DNA of 64,000 bases. Source: Gnomoniopsis sp. IMI 355080 (Eukaryota; Ascomycota; Sordariomycetes; Diaporthales; Gnomoniaceae). A program made the position numbers and the translations under genes. A model generated the notes under the pieces. It made no database searches. It was not told where the DNA came from and saw only the letters and a list, made by a program, of their open reading frames with translations. The stretch is taken from contig JAPEVC010000177.1 of NCBI GenBank assembly GCA_027946555.1, forward strand, positions 1 through 64,000, written 5' to 3'. This document shows positions 56,095 through 64,000 of the stretch, piece after piece. How positions within the stretch are numbered: position 1 is the first letter of the stretch; each line of letters begins with the position of its first letter.

Positions 56095-56784
56095 TGGTAT
56101 ATATCATCTTCACACAGCTAGCCGTCTTTTCTCTGTTCAGTACATGGACTGCACTATTCCTCTTCCTCTGCTATAGCCTGTCGGTCTTACTTGCATAAAG
56201 CGTTCAACTACGCCATTCAGATGCTGACATGCAGCTGATACCAAGAAGCGCCTACATGCTGTGCATTTCGTTACGATTGCCTTGAGTCTGTGGGTGTTAT
56301 GAAAATTGGTTCTAAATACAGCAAGATGTGCGGCACACAACTTTTGTCCGAGTGCGACTCCGTTTAGCGAACAGGCCAATGATAGTTTACATGTGCCGGT
56401 GTCAATCGAGTGATTTTCAAGGGTTTCCATATTGCTCCGTGATACAGCAGAGTGCACCACAGTTTTTTGAAGCAGCCACGGACGTAACTCCCGGAACGGC
56501 CTGGGCTCATGCAGCTCAGTTCCCACATTGGTACTCCTGTGTGAAACTGATCAGACGGGGCTCTAGGGCACCACGTACGTAGAACAGTCTGTCACCACTA
56601 AAGCTTGTATCTGAAGTTATGTTGTGTAAAAGGCGTATGCTAAAGAATCTTTGTCTCATACTACCGAATACCTTGTGCTCAATCCTCTTTAAGGGGAGCA
56701 AATTGCCTAATCCTCGAAGAGGTTGACTTTCCTAGCTGCCCAGTTGATGCAAAACGTGAATTCTTCGGTACTACATAATCCTCA
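56095..56784. other. Intergenic between the MFS permease and the monooxygenase
   Basis: 690 bp holding the promoter of the permease and the 3' flank of the monooxygenase. No gene is seen. Confidence 0.55.
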
Positions 56785-58122
56785 CTACGAGGGAACTGAG
56801 TGTAGAAATCGATCTTCAGCCTCTCTCAAGTCATCCGATAAGTTGTGCTGCCATAGCCAATGTAGTCTTCCGTTCGCATTCTCGAAAATCTTGACCATGT
56901 CATCGCCAAGCTCGTCGTCCGAGAACATATACATTGCCCCTGCTGCTTTGCTCGTGTCAACTGCTCTTTGAGCTCTCGAGCGTCGTGTGTTGTCATATAC
57001 CCGGAAGGCTCTACCTATCTCATCGGCTTGCCTCACCATCGCCAGCAGGTGGGCAAGCACCACAGCGTCCTCGAGGCCTTGCCCTGCTCCCGCAGCTTGA
57101 TAAGGAGTCATCGCATGAGCCACATCGCCGATCATACATATGTGGCCATTGACGTACGTCGGCGTCTCAGGGTGGTGGAAGAGAGGCCATCTCAGAGGCT
57201 GAGCCCAGTCAAGCAGACGTTTGAGCCGGGAATCGACGTCCATGAGATCTTCCATCATCTGCTCTTTCGCACAGGGAACACTGCTGCCGCTTTCTTCATG
57301 CCATGTATCACGACACTCCATGACAAAAAAGACGAAGTTCACTTGGGCTCCCTTGCTGATCGGGTAGGTCACGACACCTTTCCCATGGCCCATGAACCAC
57401 TTCGCGTTGCCCGCATGGCTTCCGAGTATATTTTTGGCCTCCTTCATAGGTAAGATTCCTCGGTAAGCATAAGTTCCTGTGTACTTTGGCGACAAGAGAT
57501 CCGGAGCCAAAGCGCCGAGCACAGCTCTTCGAGAGATACCTCGTATGCCGTCTGCGCCAATGACAGCATCCACCGATATTTGCTCCCCGTCAGCGAAAAG
57601 AACCACGACCTTCTTTCCCGCTTCTTTCACTTCCACTGCTTTCTTTTCAAACTCCACAGTTCCATTCGGGATGAATTCCACCATAATATCTAGCAAGTCC
57701 TTCCGGTGCGCGCTCGATCGCTCAAAGTAGGGCGCCCCGATCAAGCCTCGCAACCAGTTCCGCTTCTCCCCCAAGCCCTCTTCGGCGTATAGGGCATCAA
57801 ATATAGAGTGTCTAAACTCCTCATCCTCGTTGGAGGTTTTCACGGAGTCATACTTGGCTCGGAAGGCTGGGTCGAGCAAGTCCATGGCTGCGAGTGAGTT
57901 AGGCCCGAGGCCGATGCCTGCGCCTATGGTGGAAAACCTTTCGCTGGATTCATAGATTTTACATGATATACGGCGCTTAGTGAGGCCTATGGCCAGGGCG
58001 AGACCTGAGATGCCAGCGCCGAGGATGGCAAGGCTTGGACTAGATGGTGGTGGCAGGGGAGAGGCCATGGCGATGAAGTCGAGCAGTGGTAATAAATGCT
58101 GAATAAGTGGGTGAGATTGCAC
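56785..58122 (-). CDS. FAD-dependent monooxygenase, salicylate hydroxylase-like
   Basis: This is a class A flavoprotein hydroxylase that uses NAD(P)H and O2 to hydroxylate aromatic or related substrates. A single exon gives 445 residues from 58122, or 427 from the better-placed ATG at 58068 (MASPLPPPSSPSLAILGAGI). The dinucleotide-binding motif GAGISGLALAIGL is near the start, with the acidic end of strand 2 in CKIYES. The DG motif is VDAVIGADGIRGISRRAVLG. The GD motif, which binds the FAD ribityl chain, is MIGDVAHAMTPYQAAGAGQG followed by LEDAVVLAHLL. Length and motifs are complete. It could act in salicylate or nicotinate degradation or in secondary metabolism. The flanking transporters are on the same strand. 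Confidence 0.88.
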   Translation of the reverse strand: MQSHPLIQHLLPLLDFIAMASPLPPPSSPSLAILGAGISGLALAIGLTKRRISCKIYESSERFSTIGAGIGLGPNSLAAMDLLDPAFRAKYDSVKTSNEDEEFRHSIFDALYAEEGLGEKRNWLRGLIGAPYFERSSAHRKDLLDIMVEFIPNGTVEFEKKAVEVKEAGKKVVVLFADGEQISVDAVIGADGIRGISRRAVLGALAPDLLSPKYTGTYAYRGILPMKEAKNILGSHAGNAKWFMGHGKGVVTYPISKGAQVNFVFFVMECRDTWHEESGSSVPCAKEQMMEDLMDVDSRLKRLLDWAQPLRWPLFHHPETPTYVNGHICMIGDVAHAMTPYQAAGAGQGLEDAVVLAHLLAMVRQADEIGRAFRVYDNTRRSRAQRAVDTSKAAGAMYMFSDDELGDDMVKIFENANGRLHWLWQHNLSDDLREAEDRFLHSVPS

Positions 58123-58895
58123 GTTGATGCACTCCTACAGAAGATGGCCTTCAAGTATTTTACACCGAGGGGAATCCACCGAGCTTTCGTGCCACGAGAT
58201 GGTTACTCAATGTGGATTGGATTGTCTCGAAAAGATCGGCAAGACATATGTGTGTGAGCTGATATCCCAGTAGCTTCTGGAAATCAGACATTTTGTGAAG
58301 ATTGCACTGATCCAACCGACTGTATACCTAGGTACTTAGGTATGCATGCAGCATGAGAGCCTGCGATTACCGTGCATCGGCAGTACCTATATAGGCAACA
58401 GACCCACAGGAATATGTGGTTGTTCTAGCCATTCTCGACTTACGATGATACACACCCACGGAGCTTCTTTGGGCACAGCTCGTACAGTCTGCTCCTTTGT
58501 TCCTGAACAACACTCCGACCCATCTCCTCCCGCACTCAAAATCTCTGGCCTTTCGCCACTGCCCGCGTGAAATTAAACGTCATCTCACTATACAATCAAT
58601 GATCGACAGTCCTTACCTGCCATGTCTTGTACCGCAGCGTCGAAGTACCTATCAAATGCGCCGAATCAAGGTGCGGCTTTGCAATCGAAAGGGTCACAAA
58701 AGCACTGTGAAGAAACTAGATGTAATGAGTCGTATAACTGAGTATTTGTCCGGTCATCATGTAATGCAATACTGTGTCATCCACTGGATTATGAGTGGCT
58801 AGGTCAATATGCTGAATTATTAGTCTAGTCTAACTTGTTGATCAATTGGGGGTATCATAGCTTCGGGGGGAGCTTCTCGATATGCACCGTATCTT
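58123..58895. other. Intergenic between the monooxygenase and the UNC93-like gene
   Basis: No gene. It contains a palindrome copy at about 58325-58343 in the region upstream of the monooxygenase. Confidence 0.55.
58325..58343. repeat. ACCTAGGTACTTAGGTAT dispersed palindrome
   Basis: A complete ACCTAGGT core with a degenerate second half. Confidence 0.7.
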
Positions 58896-60516
58896 CTACT
58901 TTACTGAGACTTCTGCGCTCTCGTCGTCAAAAGCTGGAGTGGACTCTGTATAAGGTTCGTGGCTTTGCTCCAATTCTGACAATACGATCCACGTGGGGAA
59001 GACACTGAGGAGGAGCACGCCGAAATTGACTCCAATGCTAACGAAGTGGTTCACATTGGCCTCTGACTGCATCGCCCACGCCACCGTTTGGCCCAGGGCT
59101 TCAAAGCCGCGCAAAATTCCCGTGTGCCGCGAAACCGAGGACAGATCCGTGGTATACTGTCCTACAAGCCAATATAAGAATTGCTGGAAAGCTTGGCCCG
59201 CGAATGTCCAGAAGAAGACGAGCGCATATGAGGCCCGGAACCCAGGCGTGAACCAGTCCCACACAGGCGGGGTGTCGGCGTCGTAATACTGCTTCTGCAG
59301 GATAATAGCCCAGATCCAAGTCCCGGTCAACACAAGGACGATAGCCAGGAAAGCGATCCGTGCGCGAGTCTTAATATGGATCTGTTGTCTATCGAGCAAG
59401 GAGGCGATGATGAAGGAGCTGAAGATGCCGGCAAAGTTGGTGAAGAAGGAAGAGAAGGCTCTCGAGCGAACGGTGAAGTAGTCGGTAAGCCATGTGCTGA
59501 GAAGACCGTTGTAAAAGTAGCTGATGAAGAAGGCTGGTAGAAGCAGAAGGATGCGGCGCGACTTTAGGAGATCGAAGACGCTCTTGAGTTCGGCCCGGAG
59601 AGTGGATCGTGTGTCAATCACAACTCTACTGCCGTCTTTCCGCCATACCTTGTCCGCCGGGCTCAAGAACAGGGCAATGGGCAGCCCAAGGCACCTGTAT
59701 ATCGTTAGCTCAAAGGATTCGTCGGGTTTTATGAAGAACTCTGGGGGCAGCTCTGGGACCTATACGCCTTCCCTCACGACGCGTTCACACTCCCTTCAAG
59801 ACGACCCGGGAGAACTTTGAATGAACATACATTATGACAATAAAGGCGATATACGTCGAGGAGCTGATGGACCCTGCGCTGGATTTATCGGCATTCAAAC
59901 TCAGATTGATTGCTCCTCCAACAATAGGACCAGCTGCCTTCGCTGTCTGCCATATGGCAAGGTAGAAGGCCCTGTCCTTTGGGCTTGGATAGCCAATTAT
60001 GATAGCAGCCTCAGCGGCCCAGAAGAAACCGGCAGAAATACCACATAAGGCGCTGCCAAAAAGCATGAACCACGTTACCGCCCTGGTGTTGTTCACATAG
60101 AGACCCGCACCATAGACGGGATAGCCGATGGCACCCAAGGCCAGTCCGTATCTCAAGCCTATTCGATTGTTGATGGCGCCGGCTGCGATGCAAACGAGGA
60201 AAAATAAGCCGTAGACCAATGCGTTAGCCCCTGATACGGCGTAAGGTTCTGCGGCACCTCCAGCACCAAGGTTGTTCAGGGCGTCCCACATCCCCGGTGC
60301 GGTGAATGACACACCGCAGGCAATGAGAATTTGAAAAGGCACCGAGCGGAATGCTGAGAGGCATCTGTTGGATGGTGCTAATCCATGCTCGCTGTCGTGA
60401 TTATTTTGGTGGCCCATATTGGAGACCCCGGTGTTGGGAGTTTCGGCGCCCATGGTACCGTAATTTGATAACTCCCGTCTCCGGCCTTTTGCGAGTTGAG
60501 CAGCAGAAGTAGGCAT
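58896..60516 (-). CDS. UNC93-like (DUF895) MFS membrane protein
   Basis: This is a member of the fungal UNC93-like branch of the major facilitator superfamily; substrates are unknown for most members. Exons 60516-59831 and 59694-58896 give 494 residues. The junction restores IAFIVIMCLGLPIALFLSPA. About 11-12 hydrophobic segments are visible. Family motifs include FQILIACGVSFTAPGMWDAL NNLG near residue 65, SALCGISAGFFWAAEAAIII then GYPSPKDRAFYLAIWQ, and ISYFYNGLLSTWLTDYFTVR. The late block is FLYWLVGQYTTDLSSVSRHT followed by GILRGFEALGQTVAWAM. N- and C-termini are hydrophilic, and an internal ATG at 60453 (MGAETPN) is possible as a start. Its orientation and position next to the monooxygenase suggest co-occurrence in a small accessory module, not shown. 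Confidence 0.85.
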
Positions 60517-61469
60517 CTGGATGTTCGAATATGCCAGATGCCTCCGCTGTTATAACCCGGTGGCTCCGAAAGATTTGTCGCATGTTGAGGGCTATTACTA
60601 AATTCTTATGCTGCGATGGAGAATTTTCTCAATCACGCAATCGCCCCCACCAAGGCCCGCGATTTTGTGTGAAGATGCAACACGCCGCATGTCTCTTAAG
60701 TACAGATGTATATTTTCATGAACATGAGACCTTCACCAGCTGTGTTACAATTCGTTCCGATTTATTACGCGAGAAAACACTGTTAGCTGTCAACCAAGAT
60801 ATAGTTTTGGCCACGTGATGTGATGTTCTGCGGTCATCTGTGAAAGTCGATAGAACGAAGAACGTAATAGACAAGCCCACGGGACTGCCTGGGCAAAGTG
60901 CACCAGTAGTCTGCTAGTACTGTGTGAGCTGCTTTTTATTGCCCCCTCATCTAATTCACAGCTCAATGGAATCCCAATGAATGTTCACAAGGTACAAATC
61001 TTCTAGATTTTTTGGAAGGTACATCATCCTTGATATCGATTGTCCGTTACTATCTTCTCGATTCCCGATTTCCGTTTCTTAGCGCGGACTCACAACAAAT
61101 CACTTCGCTTCTTACCCTAATTAGTGTAGTGGTGGAAGGAGCGATACAGCCACCGTCAGTGTGTACTTAACATCCCTACCCGGGACCTAGACTTTTAGCT
61201 CATCTTCTCTTTTCTTCTTCAATCAACACGGGGGTTTTAGCCTTCATCTTACTAGGTAGTTTCCCGTTTCTCGCCCGTTTCTTGTTCCTCGTTCCCCGTC
61301 TACTGCTCAAATTTTGGATGAAAAGAAAGAAAGGGGACATGAGAAACCTGAAAAGCGAACGAAGTTGGAGGAAGATGAATGACGATGTAGGAAAAGAATC
61401 GAAAAATGTCAAAAGTAAAAAGCAAAATGGACCTTTCAGAGAAGGTAAAAAAAATGACAAAAATTACAT

Positions 61470-61510
61470 TGATCGGAGTGGGATTCGAACCCATGAGGAT
61501 TGCTCCATGG
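61470..61510 (-). pseudogene. tRNA-like 3' half with Pol III B box and terminator
   Basis: The minus strand reads GGAGCAATCCTCATGGG then TTCGAATCCCACTCCGATCA. TTCGAAT is flanked by GGG and CCC, the T-arm and internal B box of a tRNA, and the 3' end looks like an acceptor strand with discriminator A. GGAGCAATCC could be a long variable arm, suggesting a Leu or Ser type. Runs of T follow within about 10-25 nt, fitting a Pol III terminator. No 5' half (acceptor strand GATCGGA, D-arm, A box) is present before the purine-rich microsatellite, so this is a truncated tRNA or a tRNA-derived repeat tail. Confidence 0.55.
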
Positions 61511-61540
61511 CCTGTTTGAATTCTGATTCCTTTTTTTTCT

Positions 61541-61546
61541 TCTTTT

Positions 61547-61581
<35 letters not shown>
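61541..61581. repeat. (TC)n(AC)n compound microsatellite
   Basis: About a dozen TC/CT dinucleotides run directly into about seven CA dinucleotides, preceded by a T/C-rich tract. Confidence 0.9.
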
Positions 61582-62537
61582 TGAGGTCTTTGAAGCAACG
61601 AGAATATGGAAACTGGGTGATAAGAACGGGCGGACAATTTCACGGGAACCCGCAAACGTTTAATGTTTTGACCGGAGAAGATCCTAGAATCGTCCGAAGC
61701 ATGTGCCCCGTCATGAACAAAAGAAGTACTACACCGTTGGCCACGTTGTACCAAGACTATAAAATTACGGGCTAATTATCCGACGTATAGTGCATAACGG
61801 CATGACTTGTTGCTCTTCTTGAATTGGGTGGCTGCGAGTATCTTCTCCAAAAGTCGTACACCATGTTGCCAAGCATCATTTGCTACCCTTTTTTTCTTCT
61901 GTGCCTCGAGTGTAAGAGGCGTGAGACCGGCCAGATCAGAACCAACTAGCATCGAATGCTTGTTGAAATAACCTGCCAAATCAGGTACTGGCCGCCCGAG
62001 TAGGCCACAACGCTATGTTGCCATTTCTAGTTTCTGCGATTCTGCTTCTTCACGATCTTAAAGCACTGATTTTCTAGAAGTTTAATATCAATGTCTGATT
62101 ACAATGCCGCTATGTAATGATACAGGAGAATTTGAAAGATCAATATAAAGTGCTTAGAATTCGTTAGATATAAGATGCTACCGTTAAAATCATTAGCACC
62201 CGGGGGCTAGGTATAGCAGAGTGGACTTGTCCGGAATGGCGGATGAGACAGTGAAGTCAGGCATACTTATTACCACTGCGGTCTGAACTTCTGCCATCCG
62301 TTGAGTACACGAAGCATTTTATGGAACTTATGGCAGACGTAGCTGAAGTTTGTGAGGATAGATGTATTAGCCCATGAAGGTAAGTAACTCGCCACCTCTA
62401 GACGTCCAGTAGATGTGAGGGCTAAGTATCTATATGCAAGAGCTTGAAGACAAATCTACATATACAAAACAGCTTTGATAAAATGCGGAAGAGGCCACTG
62501 TCCAAGCTCCACGGTGTACAATTGGCGTGCGTCCTTC

Positions 62538-62987
62538 TTACTTGCCAGGGCAGCCACGACCCCACTTAGTCTTGATGGAACAGCAGTCGGCGTTCTGAGA
62601 TAGTAGTTAGTAAATCTAGGAGCCAGTCTCGGGGGTCATAGAAGGGAACTGTACGCAGTCCTGGACGGAGACACCCAGAGCGGGGCACAGCGTCGTGTTG
62701 GGACACTCTATCCACGACTCTACAAGCACCGAGGCCTGGCGCCGGCAGGCGCCTACCGTAGAGAAACAGCAGTCATTCTCGGGAGTGCACTGTGTGGGAG
62801 AGAAATTAGCAAGTCTGCTTCTCGAGAGAGGCTGCTTTGAGAGATTTCGTACCTCATCGAGGACCCTGTTCTGTTGACGCTCCTCCACGGAGGCCTTGGG
62901 GGCGGTGAGTCTCATGTCAAGCTTAACCGCAGTAGCGGAGCCTGCGAGGAAGGCAACAAGGCCATTGAGGACGATGGAGAACTGCAT
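62538..62987 (-). CDS. Small secreted cysteine-rich protein, 10 Cys
   Basis: I do not recognise a family. Three exons, 62987-62853, 62789-62655 and 62594-62538 (45, 45 and 18 codons plus stop), give 108 residues. Both introns are phase 0 with GTAC donors. The signal peptide is MQFSIVLNGLVAFLAGSATA. A short charged segment (VKLDMRLTAPKASVEERQQN) follows and may be a propeptide. All ten mature cysteines lie in exons 2 and 3, spaced C-x5-CC-x6-C-x13-C-x5-C-x9-C-x3-CC-x9-C. Reading straight through the second donor gives a shorter product lacking the last three cysteines; the spliced form NADCCSIKTKWGRGCPGK is preferred. Such proteins are often effectors or surface-active proteins, but a role is not shown. 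A TATA box lies about 175 bp upstream. Confidence 0.75.
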
Positions 62988-63160
62988 CTTGATGATGGTG
63001 GAAAATTGGTGATGTTGCGAAATTGGTGACTATGAGAAAGAGCAGAAAAAATTGGGCGATTGTATAAATGAGTGTGTGTTGGAAAGAGAGTATCTGAAGA
63101 GACTGGAAGACCTGTTGATGATGAGGTTGGTGAAGAGAATGAGTGGGAAAATGTGGTTCA

Positions 63161-63169
63161 TTATATACA
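63161..63169 (-). promoter_or_regulatory. TATA box of the cysteine-rich protein gene
   Basis: The minus strand reads GTATATAA about 175 bp upstream of the ATG at 62987, in a typical position for an inducible gene. Confidence 0.5.
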
Positions 63170-63822
63170 CACAAGACGATGATGTGAATATCTCTTCATT
63201 AAGAGAGCATCACTGCAAAATAGGAACTGCTAAGGTCAGAATATCTTCTCAAGTCAAGAACACCTCTTGGCGAATTGTCCTTTCATCGAATTAACCCGCC
63301 CTATAATTTTGGTGTCTTGGTACCTAAGTCCATCGAAGCTCAGCCTCGTCCTAGCGTGCTGCCAAGTCTAGCAACAACTACCAGATTAGAGTTTAGTGTC
63401 TCTGGTTAGCTTCTAAACACACTGTGCAGGGGGAGAATACCATAGTAAGGCGAACTAGATCAGTTCCTCTAATTTGTCTAGCGATCGTCCATTGTCTTTG
63501 GATTGTTGCTCTTCTCCACTTGTTATGAACTAAACGCCCAGCTTCTCCTATTAAGTTGCACTTGCTCGAAGAATAGTACGCAACGAAAATTCTCATAAGC
63601 CTCAATCTTACTATTTCCGGCTATTTTGGGCGTTACAGAGGAGCAACAGAAATCAGGAGAGCGAAATCAAGCCAAGAGAATCACTATGTCTGAGATGAAC
63701 GAACGCCAACAAGCTAGCCTAGCGACTCTTGCGCCCAGGGACTTGAACATCTTGTAAGGCTGTCGAGAGATACCAAGGTCACTCACAATATTCTAGACAT
63801 AAGATAACTTAAGAGAATCAGA

Positions 63823-64000
63823 TATATAAGTCGCATGCCTCCATCACTTATCCACTGTCTTCTTCCCAGCCTCATCCTCGCCGACTATCATCCTTCCATA
63901 TTCTGCTTCAGCAAGCAAGCAATCAGCTTCAGCTAGTCACTCTTTTCAGACACTCTCTTTTTCATTATTGTAATCTACAAGTTCTTGATTTTTCCCAATC
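63823..64000 (+). promoter_or_regulatory. TATA-type core promoter and 5' UTR of a gene beyond the window
   Basis: TATATAAG at 63823-63830 is followed by a long C/T-rich leader with little G (CCATCACTTATCCACTGTC onward). This is the usual arrangement of a highly expressed or inducible fungal gene. No ATG-initiated coding sequence is reached before the window ends. Confidence 0.45.

Larger units (their letters stand above)
60517..62537. other. Gene-free stretch with microsatellite and tRNA-like fragment
   Basis: 2 kb without a recognised protein-coding gene. It holds a tRNA 3'-half at about 61470-61510 and a TC/CA microsatellite at about 61541-61581. Confidence 0.55.
62988..64000. other. Upstream region of the cysteine-rich gene and right edge
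   Basis: No complete gene. It holds the promoter of the secreted protein and, at the right edge, a plus-strand core promoter. Confidence 0.5.

Noticed and set aside
60517..61200. Additional protein-coding gene downstream of the UNC93-like start
   Set aside because: Only short frames of biased composition are present, with no splice pattern linking them.
62538..62987. Hydrophobin
   Set aside because: Two Cys doublets are present, but there are ten cysteines with different spacing and no long hydrophobic loops. The C-CC-C-C-CC-C pattern of eight is not met.

Overview
The window is nuclear DNA of a filamentous ascomycete (Pezizomycotina, most likely Sordariomycetes). The evidence is short spliceosomal introns (about 50-150 nt) with GTRNGT donors and CTRAC branch sites, fungal-only families (a Pex20-type peroxin, a Whi2-like BTB protein, long Kin1-type kinase), and an intergenic palindrome ACCTAGGT extended by AGGT units that recurs more than a dozen times. 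No identifier or database was available. All product names come from reading the translated sequence, and exon borders were joined by hand and checked for reading-frame closure.

Layout. From 1 to 54 kb the window is mostly conserved housekeeping genes. They are: a partial RGG-tailed gene (+, left edge), GPI mannosyltransferase 2 (-), an unknown 557-residue protein (-), a decayed LINE-type retroelement remnant with RNase H (-), Kin1 kinase (-), a GPATCH1-like G-patch protein (+), a Whi2-like protein (+), a GPI-anchored PQQ-type sugar dehydrogenase (+), Sec13 (-), a Pex20-like peroxin (+), Caf40/Rcd1 of CCR4-NOT (+), a GPI-anchored low-complexity protein (-), a Kha1-type K+/H+ antiporter (+), an SRPK-type kinase pseudogene (-), a secreted Gly/His/Lys repeat protein (-), a gene-poor 3-kb stretch, mitochondrial aspartyl-tRNA synthetase (-), a candidate spliced structured ncRNA (+), an AP180/CALM clathrin adaptor (+), TFIIH subunit Tfb3/MAT1 (-), NudC (+), and a URI/Bud27 prefoldin-like protein (-).

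From 54 kb onward the content becomes accessory. Three genes lie on the minus strand: an allantoate/nicotinate-family MFS permease, a salicylate-hydroxylase-like FAD monooxygenase and an UNC93-like MFS protein. Together they could form a small uptake-and-oxidation module. They are followed by 2 kb holding a microsatellite and a 3' half of a tRNA-like sequence, and by a small secreted protein with ten cysteines. The right edge holds a TATA-type core promoter for a gene outside the window.

The observations most worth follow-up are: the Pex20-like protein that has no cysteine at all; the two-hairpin spliced ncRNA candidate at 44.2-44.5 kb; the ten-cysteine secreted protein whose third exon is easily missed; the secreted GKPHPGQGGHGG repeat protein; Sec13 with an intron directly after its ATG; two GC-AG introns; and the kinase pseudogene carrying G-to-A type nonsense changes. 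I did not see an obviously new multi-gene system.
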